Part shown: positions 34,213 through 43,463 of the stretch, in pieces | Layout of the letters: each line of letters opens with the position of its first letter | Position numbering within the stretch: the first letter of the stretch is position 1 | Assembly: GCA_002409965.1 (NCBI GenBank) | Contig: DHON01000092.1 | Location: 7,919 to 71,918 of the forward strand | DNA from: Firmicutes bacterium UBA5389 | Lineage (GTDB): Bacteria > Bacillota > DTU025 | DNA: 64,000 bases | Reading direction: 5' to 3' | Notes under the pieces: model-generated | The model's database searches: none | Told to the model about the DNA's origin: nothing | What the model saw: the letters and a program-made list of their open reading frames with translations, nothing else | Program-made: the position numbers and the translations under genes

Positions 34213-35442
34213 TCAATCGGGCGCGAACAGGAAAGTCGACCTGGCGAACTGGCGCGTGTGCCTCACCATGAGCTGCAACCAGCTGGCCTTGGGCACCGCC
34301 CGAACCGCGATCACATCGGCTGCGGCAACCTCGACGCCATCGAGAAGCGCGACCATCTTGCCCACGGTTTGACCTTGCTCTATGGGCGCCTCCAGCTGGG
34401 GGGGCAGGGCGAGCCTGGCTTCGATCTTCCCACCCTCGCCTCTCGGAGTGACGACGTTCAAGTCGTGAGCCATGGTTACGTCTACCGATGTTTCGACTCC
34501 CCGGACCACCCGCACTAGCCCAAGATCCTGCCCTGCCCGGGCCAGCGTATGGGCCTCGCACATCTTGAAGCCGTAGTCTAGCAGGGTAGACGCCTCGGCG
34601 AACCGAACCGAGCTGGTGGGTACGCCCAGCACTACTCCGATGACTCGGACGTTGTTTCGGACTGCTGTAGCCGACAGGCAGTATCTGGCTTTGTCGGTGT
34701 AGCCGGTCTTCAGGCCGTCCGCTCCCGGGTAGAACCTGATCAGACGGTTGGTGTTCGTAAGCATGTTCTTGCCGTCCCGTACGTAGCCGATCCAGATCGT
34801 GAGCCACTGATGAATCTCGGGGTAGCGCAAGAGTTCCCTGGACATTATGGCCACATCGCGGGCGGTCGACATGCAATCGTCGGAAGCCCCCGGCTCGGGC
34901 AGCCCGGTCGCGTTGACGAAATGAGTGTTGGCGCATCCCAGGGCGCCGGCCTTCTCGTTCATCATTGCCACAAAGGCAGCTTCGCTTCCCGCCACCTGTT
35001 CGGCCAGGGCAACGGCGGCATCGTTGGCAGACTCAATGGCCACGGCCTTCATCAGATCCGACACCGCCATAACCTCGCCTGGTTCCAGCCAGATCTGCGA
35101 ACCGCCCATCGACGCCACATGCTCAGACGTGATCACCATGTCGCCCAGGCTTATGCGGCGCGCCTCAATCGCGTCCATGACCAACGTCAGGGTCATGATC
35201 TTGACAACGCTTGCTATGGGCCGTGGGGCATCGGCGTTTTTCTCCCACAGAACTCGGCCTGTAGAGGCCTCCACGAGGATGGCTGACGGCGCGGTCACCT
35301 TCCTGGCGAGTTCGGCTGCTGCCGCCGCTTGAGGAGATGCAGCCGCAGCAGCCGACGCCCGGACCGTTCGGGCCGACAGGGCGCAGACCAGCAGGGCGCA
35401 GACTGCGAGGACTCGCGCGGCCCTGGCGGGTTTGTACGACAA
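34213..35442 (-). CDS. dacF: D-alanyl-D-alanine carboxypeptidase (DacF-type)
   Basis: A signal peptide (hydrophobic about 9-24) precedes an S11 transpeptidase-fold domain with SVVK (Ser78, Lys81), SAN near 137 and KTG in GADGLKTGYTDKA near 243. A C-terminal beta domain follows. It trims peptidoglycan side chains outside the membrane. Directly upstream of spoIIA is where dacF lies in Bacillus. The TTG start is preceded by GGGAGG at eight bases, and the intervening ATG is out of frame. Confidence 0.92.
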   Translation of the reverse strand: MSYKPARAARVLAVCALLVCALSARTVRASAAAAASPQAAAAAELARKVTAPSAILVEASTGRVLWEKNADAPRPIASVVKIMTLTLVMDAIEARRISLGDMVITSEHVASMGGSQIWLEPGEVMAVSDLMKAVAIESANDAAVALAEQVAGSEAAFVAMMNEKAGALGCANTHFVNATGLPEPGASDDCMSTARDVAIMSRELLRYPEIHQWLTIWIGYVRDGKNMLTNTNRLIRFYPGADGLKTGYTDKARYCLSATAVRNNVRVIGVVLGVPTSSVRFAEASTLLDYGFKMCEAHTLARAGQDLGLVRVVRGVETSVDVTMAHDLNVVTPRGEGGKIEARLALPPQLEAPIEQGQTVGKMVALLDGVEVAAADVIAVRAVPKASWLQLMVRHTRQFARSTFLFAPD

Positions 35443-35460
35443 GGGGCATGCCTCCCTTCG

Positions 35461-35505
35461 TCTCTTGTTTCAAGAGAGCATATTCCAAGGCATGCCCGGT
35501 TATAC
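35461..35505 (-). promoter_or_regulatory. dacF upstream region: perfect inverted repeat and possible SigF-like promoter
   Basis: TCTCTTG-TTT-CAAGAGA (35461-35477) is a perfect seven-base inverted repeat just before the dacF ribosome site. Further upstream GTATA (35505-35501) and GGAATATGC (35486-35478) resemble the SigF elements GYWTA and GGNNANANT. The -10 has one mismatch and the spacing is 14 rather than 15-16, so this is tentative. Confidence 0.3.
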
Positions 35506-35563
35506 AGGATGGGCGCGGTTCCATTGCCACCAGCGGCCCGCCCGCCGGGCCCGAAGCGCGCGC

Positions 35564-36871
35564 CTATCTCTCGATGATTTCGTAGACAAGAGGCGGAGCC
35601 GAACATGGCGCGTCGGAGTAAGCGAAGGCCGGGCCGGCCTGGGCTGTGCCCTCGCGCAGCCGAGGCTGGCTGCCGGCATAGAGCGTGGCCACTGGCTGGC
35701 CTGCTTCTATCCTATCGCCCACCGATACCAGAACCTTCAGCCCACAGTGGAGATCGACTGAGTCCGTCTTGCGCTGCCTGCCCGCGCCCATGGCCGCCGC
35801 CGCTCGGCCCAGCGTGAGAGCGTCCACGCGGCTCACGTAACCATCGGTCGGGGCTGTGATCTGCTCTGACAGCGGCGCAGCCCCGATTCGACTGGGGTCG
35901 TCCACGCACGTCGCATCTCCGCCCTGCGCCTTCACCATTTCCCTAAGTTTGGCCAGAGCAGCGCCTGACTCAACCAAACCGCTCAAGACCGCGCGGGCCT
36001 GCGCCGTATCGCGTGCGGCCCCTCCCAAAACGACCATGTGCGCGCCAAGCTCCAGGCAGAGCTGGAGCAGCCGGCCGGCGCTGCGCCCAGACAGAGTATC
36101 GATTGCCTCTATGACTTCCAGGGAGTTCCCTATGGCCTGCCCGAGAGGTTGGTTCATGTCGGAAATCACTGCCGCCATTCTCCGTCCGGCCAAGCGGCCT
36201 ATGTCAACCATTGCGCGAGCGAGCCGGCGCGCTCGATCCAGCTCGTGCATGAATGCTCCGGTTCCGGCCTTGACGTCCAGCACTATCGCATCTGCGCCCG
36301 TGGCCAGCTTCTTGCTCATGATGCTGGAGGCGATTAGGGGAATGCTCTCCACTGTGGCTGTGACGTCGCGCAGAGCATAGAGCCGCTTGTCGGCCGGAGC
36401 TATGTCCTCCGTCTGCCCGACGATGGCCAGACCGATCCGGTTAACCTGGTCCACAAATTCCCGTTCGGAGAGCGAGACCCGAAATCCGGGGATGGACTCC
36501 AGCTTGTCGAGGGTCCCGCCGGTGTGCCCAAGCCCGCGACCCGACATCTTGGCCACGGGCACGCCTGCCGCGGCCACCATAGGCACCAGCACCAGTGTGG
36601 TGGTGTCGCCCACCCCTCCCGTGCTGTGCTTGTCGACCTTGATGCCGCGTATGGCCGACAGGTCGGCCCGGCGCCCGGAGTCTGCCATTGCCGTGGTGAG
36701 GGCGGTGGTCTCCTCCGGCGTCATGCCCTGAAAGAATATGGCCATGCAGAAAGCGGACATCTGGTAGTCCGGCACGTCCTGGGAAAGCATGCCGCCGATC
36801 ATGTAGCGTATCTCCTCGGGCGAGAGAACGTGCCCATCGCGCTTCTTCATAATGATGTCAGGAACTCTCAA
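35564..36871 (-). CDS. pdp: Pyrimidine-nucleoside/thymidine phosphorylase
   Basis: This 435-residue enzyme splits pyrimidine nucleosides with phosphate to base and (deoxy)ribose 1-phosphate. KHSTGGVGDTTTLVLVPMVA (about 80-99) and KMSGRGLGHTGGTLDKLESI (about 108-127) are signature regions. GGAGGAG lies five bases before a TTG start. It pairs with deoB upstream (29-base gap), giving a nucleoside-salvage unit. Confidence 0.93.
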   Translation of the reverse strand: MRVPDIIMKKRDGHVLSPEEIRYMIGGMLSQDVPDYQMSAFCMAIFFQGMTPEETTALTTAMADSGRRADLSAIRGIKVDKHSTGGVGDTTTLVLVPMVAAAGVPVAKMSGRGLGHTGGTLDKLESIPGFRVSLSEREFVDQVNRIGLAIVGQTEDIAPADKRLYALRDVTATVESIPLIASSIMSKKLATGADAIVLDVKAGTGAFMHELDRARRLARAMVDIGRLAGRRMAAVISDMNQPLGQAIGNSLEVIEAIDTLSGRSAGRLLQLCLELGAHMVVLGGAARDTAQARAVLSGLVESGAALAKLREMVKAQGGDATCVDDPSRIGAAPLSEQITAPTDGYVSRVDALTLGRAAAAMGAGRQRKTDSVDLHCGLKVLVSVGDRIEAGQPVATLYAGSQPRLREGTAQAGPAFAYSDAPCSAPPLVYEIIER

Positions 36872-36900
36872 TCCAACTCCTCCTGCGTAGTCACATGCTC

Positions 36901-38091
36901 CTACAGGACCTGCTGCAAGAAGCTCTCGCCGGCCAGGCGCCAGGGCACCCCCAGGAATTCGGCTATCGTGGCGCCCAGATCCGCGAAACTGGTCCTCACT
37001 CCGATGGGCCGCCCGGCGTGTCCTGCCTGTAAAGGCTGGGGCAACATGGCCAGCACAGGCACGTACTCCCTACTGTGATCGGTGCTGGGCGTGGTGGGGT
37101 CGTTGCCGTGGTCGGCGCACATGGCCAGAATATCGTTGCCCCTTAGCCTCTCGAGAAGCTCGGGTAAGCGTCGGTCCATATGCTCGAGGCCGCGCGCAAA
37201 GCCCTCCACATCGTTGCGATGGCCCCACTTCATGTCGAAATCGATCAAGTTTGCGAAGATCAACCCCGGCCGGCCTTCGTCCATGAAGCTCAGAACTGCG
37301 TCGAATACCGCATCGTTGCCTGACACATGCCGAGACAGCGTGATGCCTCGCATGGCGAAGATGTCGTCGATCTTGCCGCAGCCCATGACGTCCAGCCCTG
37401 CATCGGCCACCAGATCAAGCAGAGTTGGACCGGGCGGAACCAGCGAGAAGTCGCGCCGCCGAATGGTTCTGGTGAACTGCCCATAGCTGCCCTCAAACGG
37501 GCGGGCGATCACCCTGCCCACTGCGTGCGGCCCGGTCAGGATGGCCCGGGCGATGCGGCACATCTCGTAGAGCGCATCCGGCGGAATCACGTCTTCATGA
37601 GCGGCTATCTGAAACACGGAGTCGGCCGAGGTGTATACGATAGGCTTTCCTGTGGCCACGTGCGCATCGCCCAGCTCCTGTATTATCTGGGTGCCCGATG
37701 CGGGTCGGTTGCCCAGCACACCGCGGCCTGTCTCCCTTTCGAACGCGTCGATGATCTCGGGAGGAAACCCGCCGGGATACGTCGGAAACGCCTGGTCCAA
37801 CTGGATGCCGGCGATCTCCCAGTGGCCTGTGGTGGTGTCCTTCCCCGGCGATGCTTGCGCCATGCGGCCGTAGGAGGCGAGGGGCGAATCGCACATATCC
37901 ACACCTGCCAGCTCAAACCCGGTATCGGCGACTAGGTTGCCCAGGCCCATCCGCCCAAAGTTGGGCAGACTGAGCCCGCCTGCGGCCCTGGCGGCATTGA
38001 CCAGGGTGTTGCTACCCCGATCGCCGTATGCGCCCGCGTCCGGCAGTTCGCCCACTCCCACACCATCGAGTACTATCAGAACCGCTCTCAT
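36901..38091 (-). CDS. deoB: Phosphopentomutase
   Basis: This alkaline-phosphatase-superfamily enzyme converts (deoxy)ribose 1-phosphate to the 5-phosphate. It begins with [20 protein letters not shown] and contains [13 protein letters not shown] (about 82), metal-site aspartates in [16 protein letters not shown] (about 278) and [19 protein letters not shown] (about 328). Length 396 is normal. Confidence 0.95.
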   Translation of the reverse strand: MRAVLIVLDGVGVGELPDAGAYGDRGSNTLVNAARAAGGLSLPNFGRMGLGNLVADTGFELAGVDMCDSPLASYGRMAQASPGKDTTTGHWEIAGIQLDQAFPTYPGGFPPEIIDAFERETGRGVLGNRPASGTQIIQELGDAHVATGKPIVYTSADSVFQIAAHEDVIPPDALYEMCRIARAILTGPHAVGRVIARPFEGSYGQFTRTIRRRDFSLVPPGPTLLDLVADAGLDVMGCGKIDDIFAMRGITLSRHVSGNDAVFDAVLSFMDEGRPGLIFANLIDFDMKWGHRNDVEGFARGLEHMDRRLPELLERLRGNDILAMCADHGNDPTTPSTDHSREYVPVLAMLPQPLQAGHAGRPIGVRTSFADLGATIAEFLGVPWRLAGESFLQQVL

Positions 38092-38106
38092 GGCCGCCTC
38101 TCCTTC

Positions 38107-39015
38107 TCATGCCCTCGGATGGTGTTTGGCGTACACTTCCCGCAGCCTCGTCTGAGTGACATGCGTGTAGATCTGGGTTGTTTGGATGTCGACGTGCCCC
38201 AACATCTCCTGGACGGATAGGATGTCGGCGCCGTGCTCCAGAAGATGCGTGGCGAATGAGTGACGGAGTGTATGCGGAGTGATATGCGCGGCGATCCCGG
38301 CCTCCAGCGCCCTTCGCTTTATGATCTTCCAGAAACCCTGGCGGGTCATCCCGGCGCCCCGGTTGGTTATGAATAGGCTACTATCGTCGCTGGCACCCGC
38401 CAGCTCGCGTCGGCCCAGAGCCAAGTAGCGCTCTAGGGCGGCGACGGCGCTCTGGCCCACAGGCACGATGCGCTCGCGATTGCCCTTCCCTATGCAGCGC
38501 ACGTATCCCATCTCCAGATCGACATCGCGGGTGGACAGCGACACCAACTCCGAGACGCGCAGGCCCGAAGCGTAAAGCAACTCCAGCATGGCTCGGTCGC
38601 GCAGAGATCGCGGCTCGTTGCCGGACGGCCCCGCGAGCAGTTTGTCCACTTCCTCGACCGTAAGCACTCTGGGCAATCGCCGTGCCTGCCTAGGGCCGTC
38701 CAGATTGACAGTGGGGTCGCGCCTGATGTGCCCTTCCCGCAGAAGGAATCTGAAAAAACCGCGCAGGGCCGAGAGCCGCCTGGACGCAGAGGAAGATGAT
38801 GCGCCCGACTCCATGCTGTGCGCGATGAATGCTGCGACAGTTGATTGCCCCGCCGAAGCGGCGTCCGCCTCGCACGGCTCGTCATCGCCCCGGTTGATTC
38901 GAGCTGCGAAGGAGGCGAACTGCGTGAGGTCGCGGGCGTAGGCCTCCAGAGTATTCTCTGAAAGACCTCTCTCAACCGCGAGGTATGATAGGTACTCTTC
39001 AATGCAGCTTAGCAA
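38107..39015 (-). CDS. xerD: Tyrosine site-specific recombinase XerD
   Basis: The catalytic set is visible: Arg in ASGLRVSELVSL, Lys in IGKGNRERIVP, His-x-x-Arg in HTLRHSFATHLLEHGAD, His in MLGHVDIQTTQ and the nucleophile Tyr in QIYTHV. The SAM-like DNA-binding N domain precedes it. It resolves chromosome dimers; its position before deoB is conserved in spore-formers. I start at TTG 39015, which has GGAGGT seven bases upstream. The TTG at 39030 would contain that ribosome site within its coding sequence. Confidence 0.92.
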   Translation of the reverse strand: MLSCIEEYLSYLAVERGLSENTLEAYARDLTQFASFAARINRGDDEPCEADAASAGQSTVAAFIAHSMESGASSSSASRRLSALRGFFRFLLREGHIRRDPTVNLDGPRQARRLPRVLTVEEVDKLLAGPSGNEPRSLRDRAMLELLYASGLRVSELVSLSTRDVDLEMGYVRCIGKGNRERIVPVGQSAVAALERYLALGRRELAGASDDSSLFITNRGAGMTRQGFWKIIKRRALEAGIAAHITPHTLRHSFATHLLEHGADILSVQEMLGHVDIQTTQIYTHVTQTRLREVYAKHHPRA

Positions 39016-39099
39016 GGGGGAGACCTCCAACCGCGCCCATGGCGCATCGTGCTGTCAACATATTACCATTCGACACGCGCCCGCACGCTCCTGCCCGCG

Positions 39100-39735
39100 T
39101 TACCCGAACCGTGCGGCGAGCATCAAGAACGCAGGGGACACGTAAGACTGGACAAATGCAGCTAGTACCAGCACGATTGCTGCAATAAAGAAAGAGGCTG
39201 ACGACTCAGCGAAGGCGTGCGCGACGTCCGCTTCGATTCCGAGGAGGTTTCTGCTCAACACCGACCATGAGAATCTGACTGATGACGCACAGGCCGCCAC
39301 AAGCGCCGGCACTGCCACCAGGTTATGCGGCAACACAGACGACAGCGCCAGGACGGCGCCGGCGCCGGCCATTTCGCGAACAAGAAAAGCAACGGTGAAG
39401 CCTACGCAGAACCCTCGGATGAACAGAATGAGGAACGCCCCGGCGAAACCCAGCACGCTTGAGCCCGCAATCCATATGAGCGCCACCGAAGATAGGTTGG
39501 CGCTCATGCTGGCAAGCATCACGCGGCCGTTCGATCCGGGAGTGTTGACACGCAGGTTCGCTAGGCCCGACTCCAAGTAGGTGAGGGCTTCGGCGCCGCC
39601 GTCTCGCATCGCTGAAGCGTAAGCGGCGCCTGTACACACGCCCGCTGCGAATATGACGAATGCCAACGCATACCATATCGCGTTGGCCCTAATGTAACCG
39701 GTCGCGGTCACACGAACCTGTCGCCTTCTCGCCAC
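39100..39735 (-). CDS. spoIIM: Stage II sporulation protein M
   Basis: About five membrane helices and FIRGFCVGFTVAFLVREMAG in the middle, followed by LPHNLVAVPALVAA, match SpoIIM, part of the DMP complex that remodels peptidoglycan during engulfment. GTG 39735 has GGGGGTG six bases upstream; an in-frame GTG at 39744 overlaps that site. SpoIID and SpoIIP are not in the window. The 69-base gap to xerD shows nothing I recognise. Confidence 0.9.
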   Translation of the reverse strand: MARRRQVRVTATGYIRANAIWYALAFVIFAAGVCTGAAYASAMRDGGAEALTYLESGLANLRVNTPGSNGRVMLASMSANLSSVALIWIAGSSVLGFAGAFLILFIRGFCVGFTVAFLVREMAGAGAVLALSSVLPHNLVAVPALVAACASSVRFSWSVLSRNLLGIEADVAHAFAESSASFFIAAIVLVLAAFVQSYVSPAFLMLAARFG

Positions 39736-39790
39736 GTGGGACACCCCCGCAGGCCATCCCTATGCGCGAGGCGCGCATGTCATGACCGGA

Positions 39791-40993
39791 TCATTCCAGG
39801 AGCGCCCGCCCGTAGGTCCCTCCTCCTCCTGATCGAATGGCGAGCCTGCCTTCGCGCGCCATGACTATCCGAGCGGCTAGGCGCTCTCCCACCGCCTCGG
39901 CCAGCTGATCGCTGGTTGTGTGGTGAAGGACCGCCATTTCCGACCCGAAGGCCCGAATCAGCGCAGCAATGGCGACCGGCCCTACGCCCGGAACAAACGC
40001 CAAAGGCACCTGATGCCTGTATGGAGGGCGGTGGGCTGGGTGTCTCGGCTCTGGCCGATCGGCGATTTCGTCGATGCGGTCGGCCACTCCCCGCACCACG
40101 CGGGAACTGCCGCATTCTGGGCAGCCCGGCGCCGCGCCCGCTGCGGAAAAGCGGGCCTCACACACCTCGCACGCGCTCAAGTGGTACTTTCCCAGCCTGG
40201 GGTCGAGCCCGTAGTTGGCTGCCACGCGCCGACCATCGATGCGCGCTAGGGCCAGCGACACCTCGGCAAACGATGCCGATTCCATGCGCATCACGTTGTA
40301 CTCCCGCCCCATCCGCGGAAGCGAGTGAGCATCAGAGTTCGAAAGAAATGTGTAGCTCGCAAGCTCCTCGATTCTGTCGGCCATCTGGGTATCGGCGGAC
40401 AGTCCAAGTTCCACCCCGGCCACCAGCCGGCGGGATTCGTCGCCGAACACATCGGCGATCCGATGGGCGCACGTGCCGTACACGCTCTTGTGCGGGGTGA
40501 AAGCGTGCGCGATCACAAACAACCCGCCCGTATCGCTCGCAAGCTGGGCGACATGCCGCGGCAGAAGCCTGGTTCTTTGGGTGCTGAGGTCGATGTTGGA
40601 GGTATGCCGGGCAAGTTCTCTCGCGAACTCGCGCACCTGGGCAAGCGTGGCGAAATACGCCACGTAGTGCGCGCTTCCCTTAGCGCCTTCGCGGGCATCG
40701 CCTCGGCAGGCAGCTTCCACCTCGGCGCCAGGGATGATTGTCGTGCGTCCCAGATATCTGAGACCGCCGCCTGGCGCCTCTTCCATCGCGCCTGATTCCA
40801 AGAGGCGGTCGATGTCGTCAAGCACGCGCCTGGAAGCGCAATCCACTACGCCTACAACATCGAGGCCCTTGTGCCGGGCGGCCTCGCGCGCGATGTTTTC
40901 CAACGTGAGGTTGCGCGCGCCCGATACCTTGACCGGCCGCCCCTTGGAGTCTCTCCCGATGTGCACGTGAAGGTCGACGAAGTAGTCTTTCAT
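39791..40993 (-). CDS. Endonuclease Q-like PHP-domain protein
   Basis: The N-terminal PHP metal site is DLHVHIGRD (about 7-15), followed by GVVDCAS, PGAEVEA and SNSDAHSLPRMG (about 217-228). A zinc-ribbon CEVC...CPEC (about 270-293) and helix-hairpin-helix-like FVPGVGPVAIAALIRAFG follow. This order matches EndoQ, which cuts 5' of deaminated bases in DNA. The substrate is assumed from family. The gene is 30 bases after DUF3866. Confidence 0.82.
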   Translation of the reverse strand: MKDYFVDLHVHIGRDSKGRPVKVSGARNLTLENIAREAARHKGLDVVGVVDCASRRVLDDIDRLLESGAMEEAPGGGLRYLGRTTIIPGAEVEAACRGDAREGAKGSAHYVAYFATLAQVREFARELARHTSNIDLSTQRTRLLPRHVAQLASDTGGLFVIAHAFTPHKSVYGTCAHRIADVFGDESRRLVAGVELGLSADTQMADRIEELASYTFLSNSDAHSLPRMGREYNVMRMESASFAEVSLALARIDGRRVAANYGLDPRLGKYHLSACEVCEARFSAAGAAPGCPECGSSRVVRGVADRIDEIADRPEPRHPAHRPPYRHQVPLAFVPGVGPVAIAALIRAFGSEMAVLHHTTSDQLAEAVGERLAARIVMAREGRLAIRSGGGGTYGRALLE

Positions 40994-41023
40994 GAAGAAC
41001 GCGTCATCATCATAGACCCAACC

Positions 41024-42097
41024 TCACTTCTCCTGACGCCTTGCGAGGGCTCTCGCGTAATTCCCCGCTGCTGCACACGTCAGGAAGAACTCCGGTTCCT
41101 CTTCGAACCCTCGGCCCATGGTGGAAAGCTCGATTCCCTGAGAGATCGCCCTTTCCACGCCCTCGCACCCCGTGGACGACACAAGCGTGTGCGTACCTCG
41201 GCAGATGGCATCAGCCAGCCGCGCGCGGGCCGAGCCTTGAAACCCCGGGTCCATGTCGGACGCCAGCACGCACGTTACAGAGGTGCAGCAGATATCGCGC
41301 AGTACCGTCAAGGTGTGGTGGCTCACTACCTGATGTCTCAATCTGGGATCGGCCCGGGATAGACGCGGGACTATAATTGGCCGTCCTCCCATCCTGTTCA
41401 CCGCATCCGCGATCCATCCTTGCTCCACGCCGGAGAACCCGTAGCGGGTGCCTGTTCCCACTATGCCTGGCCCCATTGCCACAACGGCGCAGTCACACCC
41501 GGCTACAGCTGTGGCTGCAACCAGTGCCGAGTGGACATTGACGGCCTCCATATCGCCGCCGAACGCGTGACCGGTTGTTATGGCGACATCGATGAGCCCC
41601 AACTTCTTCAGCTGACGAACTGCCCGGCTCAGAGCAATCGGCAAGGCCGCCCCATCAGTCATGATATAGGCGGCCTTGCCTGCGAATCCACACAGAGTCG
41701 GCGCAAGCATGGAATGGAGCTCGCAGATGATCACGGGCATCCCGGCAAGGCCGGCGAAGGCGTCCACTGCCGCGTGACTTGCGGTGTCTTCCTCATAGCT
41801 CCCCGTGCATGCCTGCATCGGAGTGTATCTCATCTTCATGATGTGGCCGCGAGTTCGCCCACGGCGGCTGTCGCGACCGACCGCCCAGATCACGAAGTGG
41901 CGTCCGCCGCTTCCCAAATCCAGGTCGACGGCGGTGGTGTTCACGATCACCCAATCTCCAGGATACACAGGACCGGTCAGCGGCGGGTAGCATACAGCCG
42001 CGCATTCCGCCCCGTCATCCACGGCCACCACCAACTCCTGAATACCAGGGGCTTCCAGTGTGACCCGCGCCACCCGTGCGACTCTCGCATTGATCAC
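41024..42097 (-). CDS. DUF3866 family protein, unknown function
   Basis: The 357-residue soluble protein contains GDWVIVNTTAVDLDLGSGG (about 50), GHIMKMRYTPMQACTGSYEE and GPGIVGTGTRYGFSGVEQGW, characteristic of DUF3866, a family found near spoIIM and xerD in Clostridia. No enzymatic role is established as far as I know. Start GTG has GAGGAG close by. Confidence 0.85.
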   Translation of the reverse strand: MINARVARVARVTLEAPGIQELVVAVDDGAECAAVCYPPLTGPVYPGDWVIVNTTAVDLDLGSGGRHFVIWAVGRDSRRGRTRGHIMKMRYTPMQACTGSYEEDTASHAAVDAFAGLAGMPVIICELHSMLAPTLCGFAGKAAYIMTDGAALPIALSRAVRQLKKLGLIDVAITTGHAFGGDMEAVNVHSALVAATAVAGCDCAVVAMGPGIVGTGTRYGFSGVEQGWIADAVNRMGGRPIIVPRLSRADPRLRHQVVSHHTLTVLRDICCTSVTCVLASDMDPGFQGSARARLADAICRGTHTLVSSTGCEGVERAISQGIELSTMGRGFEEEPEFFLTCAAAGNYARALARRQEK

Positions 42098-42175
42098 CGC
42101 TCCTCACCCCTCCTCCGAGTATTGTGCCCCGGAAGGAGCAGCGACAGCATGACCAATGTGGCGCAACGCGCGAAT

Positions 42176-42715
42176 CTATGCTTCTACCAGCTGCGCTCCT
42201 CGATTGATGGCCTCGATGTTGAGCGGTATCAGGTTATGCCTTCGCGCAGGCAAGACCTCCTTCAGACATTCGGCGACCGATTCAGAGGCGACCACATGTG
42301 TGGCCGCCAGATACGCGCCGAGAACGCACATGTTGGCTACTCTATCCGACCCGAGTTCCCGGGCTATGTCGACGGCAGGGACCGCGATGACCCTAATGTC
42401 GCTTCGCTCGGGTTTTCGGTCGATGAGCGAGCTATTGTAGATGAGCAATCCGCCCGGCCTCAGCATCGGCTCGAACCGGTCCATCGACGGCCTGTTCATC
42501 ACGATGGCCGTCGTGGGCTCAGTGACAATGGGCGATCCTATCGGCTCAGCCGATATCACGACCGAGCAGTTGGCCGTGCCCCCTCGCATTTCGGGCCCGT
42601 AGGCAGGTATCCACGAGACGTTCTTGCCCTCATGCATGCCTGCGTAGGACAGGAGTTGTCCTATAACCATTACTCCCTGACCGCCAAACCCTGCGATGGT
42701 CAGTTCCTCAGCCAT
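42176..42715 (-). CDS. vorC: 2-oxoacid:ferredoxin oxidoreductase, gamma subunit
   Basis: This 179-residue subunit begins with ELTIAGFGGQGVMVIGQLLS and has GTANCSVVIS near residue 50, typical of the gamma chain of branched-chain or 2-oxoglutarate oxidoreductases. It completes the four-gene set with the delta, alpha and beta genes upstream and overlaps the beta gene by eight bases. The alpha chain looks most like VorB-type enzymes acting on 2-oxoisovalerate, so I use Vor names provisionally. Confidence 0.85.
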   Translation of the reverse strand: MAEELTIAGFGGQGVMVIGQLLSYAGMHEGKNVSWIPAYGPEMRGGTANCSVVISAEPIGSPIVTEPTTAIVMNRPSMDRFEPMLRPGGLLIYNSSLIDRKPERSDIRVIAVPAVDIARELGSDRVANMCVLGAYLAATHVVASESVAECLKEVLPARRHNLIPLNIEAINRGAQLVEA

Positions 42716-43463
42716 TGCTAGCGCCTCCTTCCGGAGTGCGGAACTCGCCCAATGGATAGTAGGGTATCATGTTCTCCTCGAGCCATGTCATGGCTTCAAT
42801 GGGAGCCATGCCCCAGTTGGTCGGGCAAGTGGAAAGGCATTCCACAAGCGAAAACCCCGCCCCCGCCAGCTGCGTGTCGAAGGCTTTTCGTATGGCCCGT
42901 TTCGCCCGCGCGACGTGCGCCGGCGATGACAGGGCCACGCGCGCAACGTAGGCAGCTCCGGGGATCGTCGACAGCATCTCGGCAATGCGGATGGGACTTC
43001 CAGCGTGCTCCAGCTTACGGCCTGCAGGAGACGTGGTGGTCTTCTGACCCACGAGCGTTGTGGGGGCCATCTGCCCTCCGGTCATACCGTAGATTGCATT
43101 GTTTATGAATATGACAGTGATGCGCTCTCCCCTCATGGCAGCGTGGACGATTTCAGCCGCGCCGATGGAGGCTAGGTCGCCATCGCCCTGGTAGGCGAAG
43201 ACTACGGCGTCAGGCAGAGCGCGCCGTATGCCGGTGGCGACTGCGGGCGCCCTGCCGTGGGAGGCCTGTTGGAAGTCGCAGTCGAAGTAATCGTAGGCAA
43301 ACACCGCGCACCCGACCGGGGCTACGCCCACGGTGCGGTCGCGCACGCCGAGTTCGTCGATGGCCTCTGCTACCAATTTGTGGGCAATTCCATGAGTGCA
43401 ACCCGGGCAGTAGTGCGTTGCCCGCGGTTGCAGCGCTTTGGGAACAGCGTATACTTGCTTCAT
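42708..43463 (-). CDS. vorA: 2-oxoacid:ferredoxin oxidoreductase, beta (TPP) subunit
   Basis: Cluster cysteines in HYCPGCTHG (about 17-25), GCAVFAYDYF, and the thiamine diphosphate motif GDGDLASIG followed by FINNAIYGMTGGQMAPTT identify the TPP subunit. It decarboxylates a 2-oxoacid and passes electrons to ferredoxin, releasing acyl-CoA. It overlaps alpha by four bases and gamma by eight. Confidence 0.9.
   Translation of the reverse strand: MKQVYAVPKALQPRATHYCPGCTHGIAHKLVAEAIDELGVRDRTVGVAPVGCAVFAYDYFDCDFQQASHGRAPAVATGIRRALPDAVVFAYQGDGDLASIGAAEIVHAAMRGERITVIFINNAIYGMTGGQMAPTTLVGQKTTTSPAGRKLEHAGSPIRIAEMLSTIPGAAYVARVALSSPAHVARAKRAIRKAFDTQLAGAGFSLVECLSTCPTNWGMAPIEAMTWLEENMIPYYPLGEFRTPEGGASNG

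Noticed and set aside
41420..42721. Plus-strand open frame of 433 codons
   Set aside because: It lies antisense to DUF3866 and vorC, its product is rich in His/Arg/Cys with no domain, and such long antisense frames are expected in GC-rich coding DNA.
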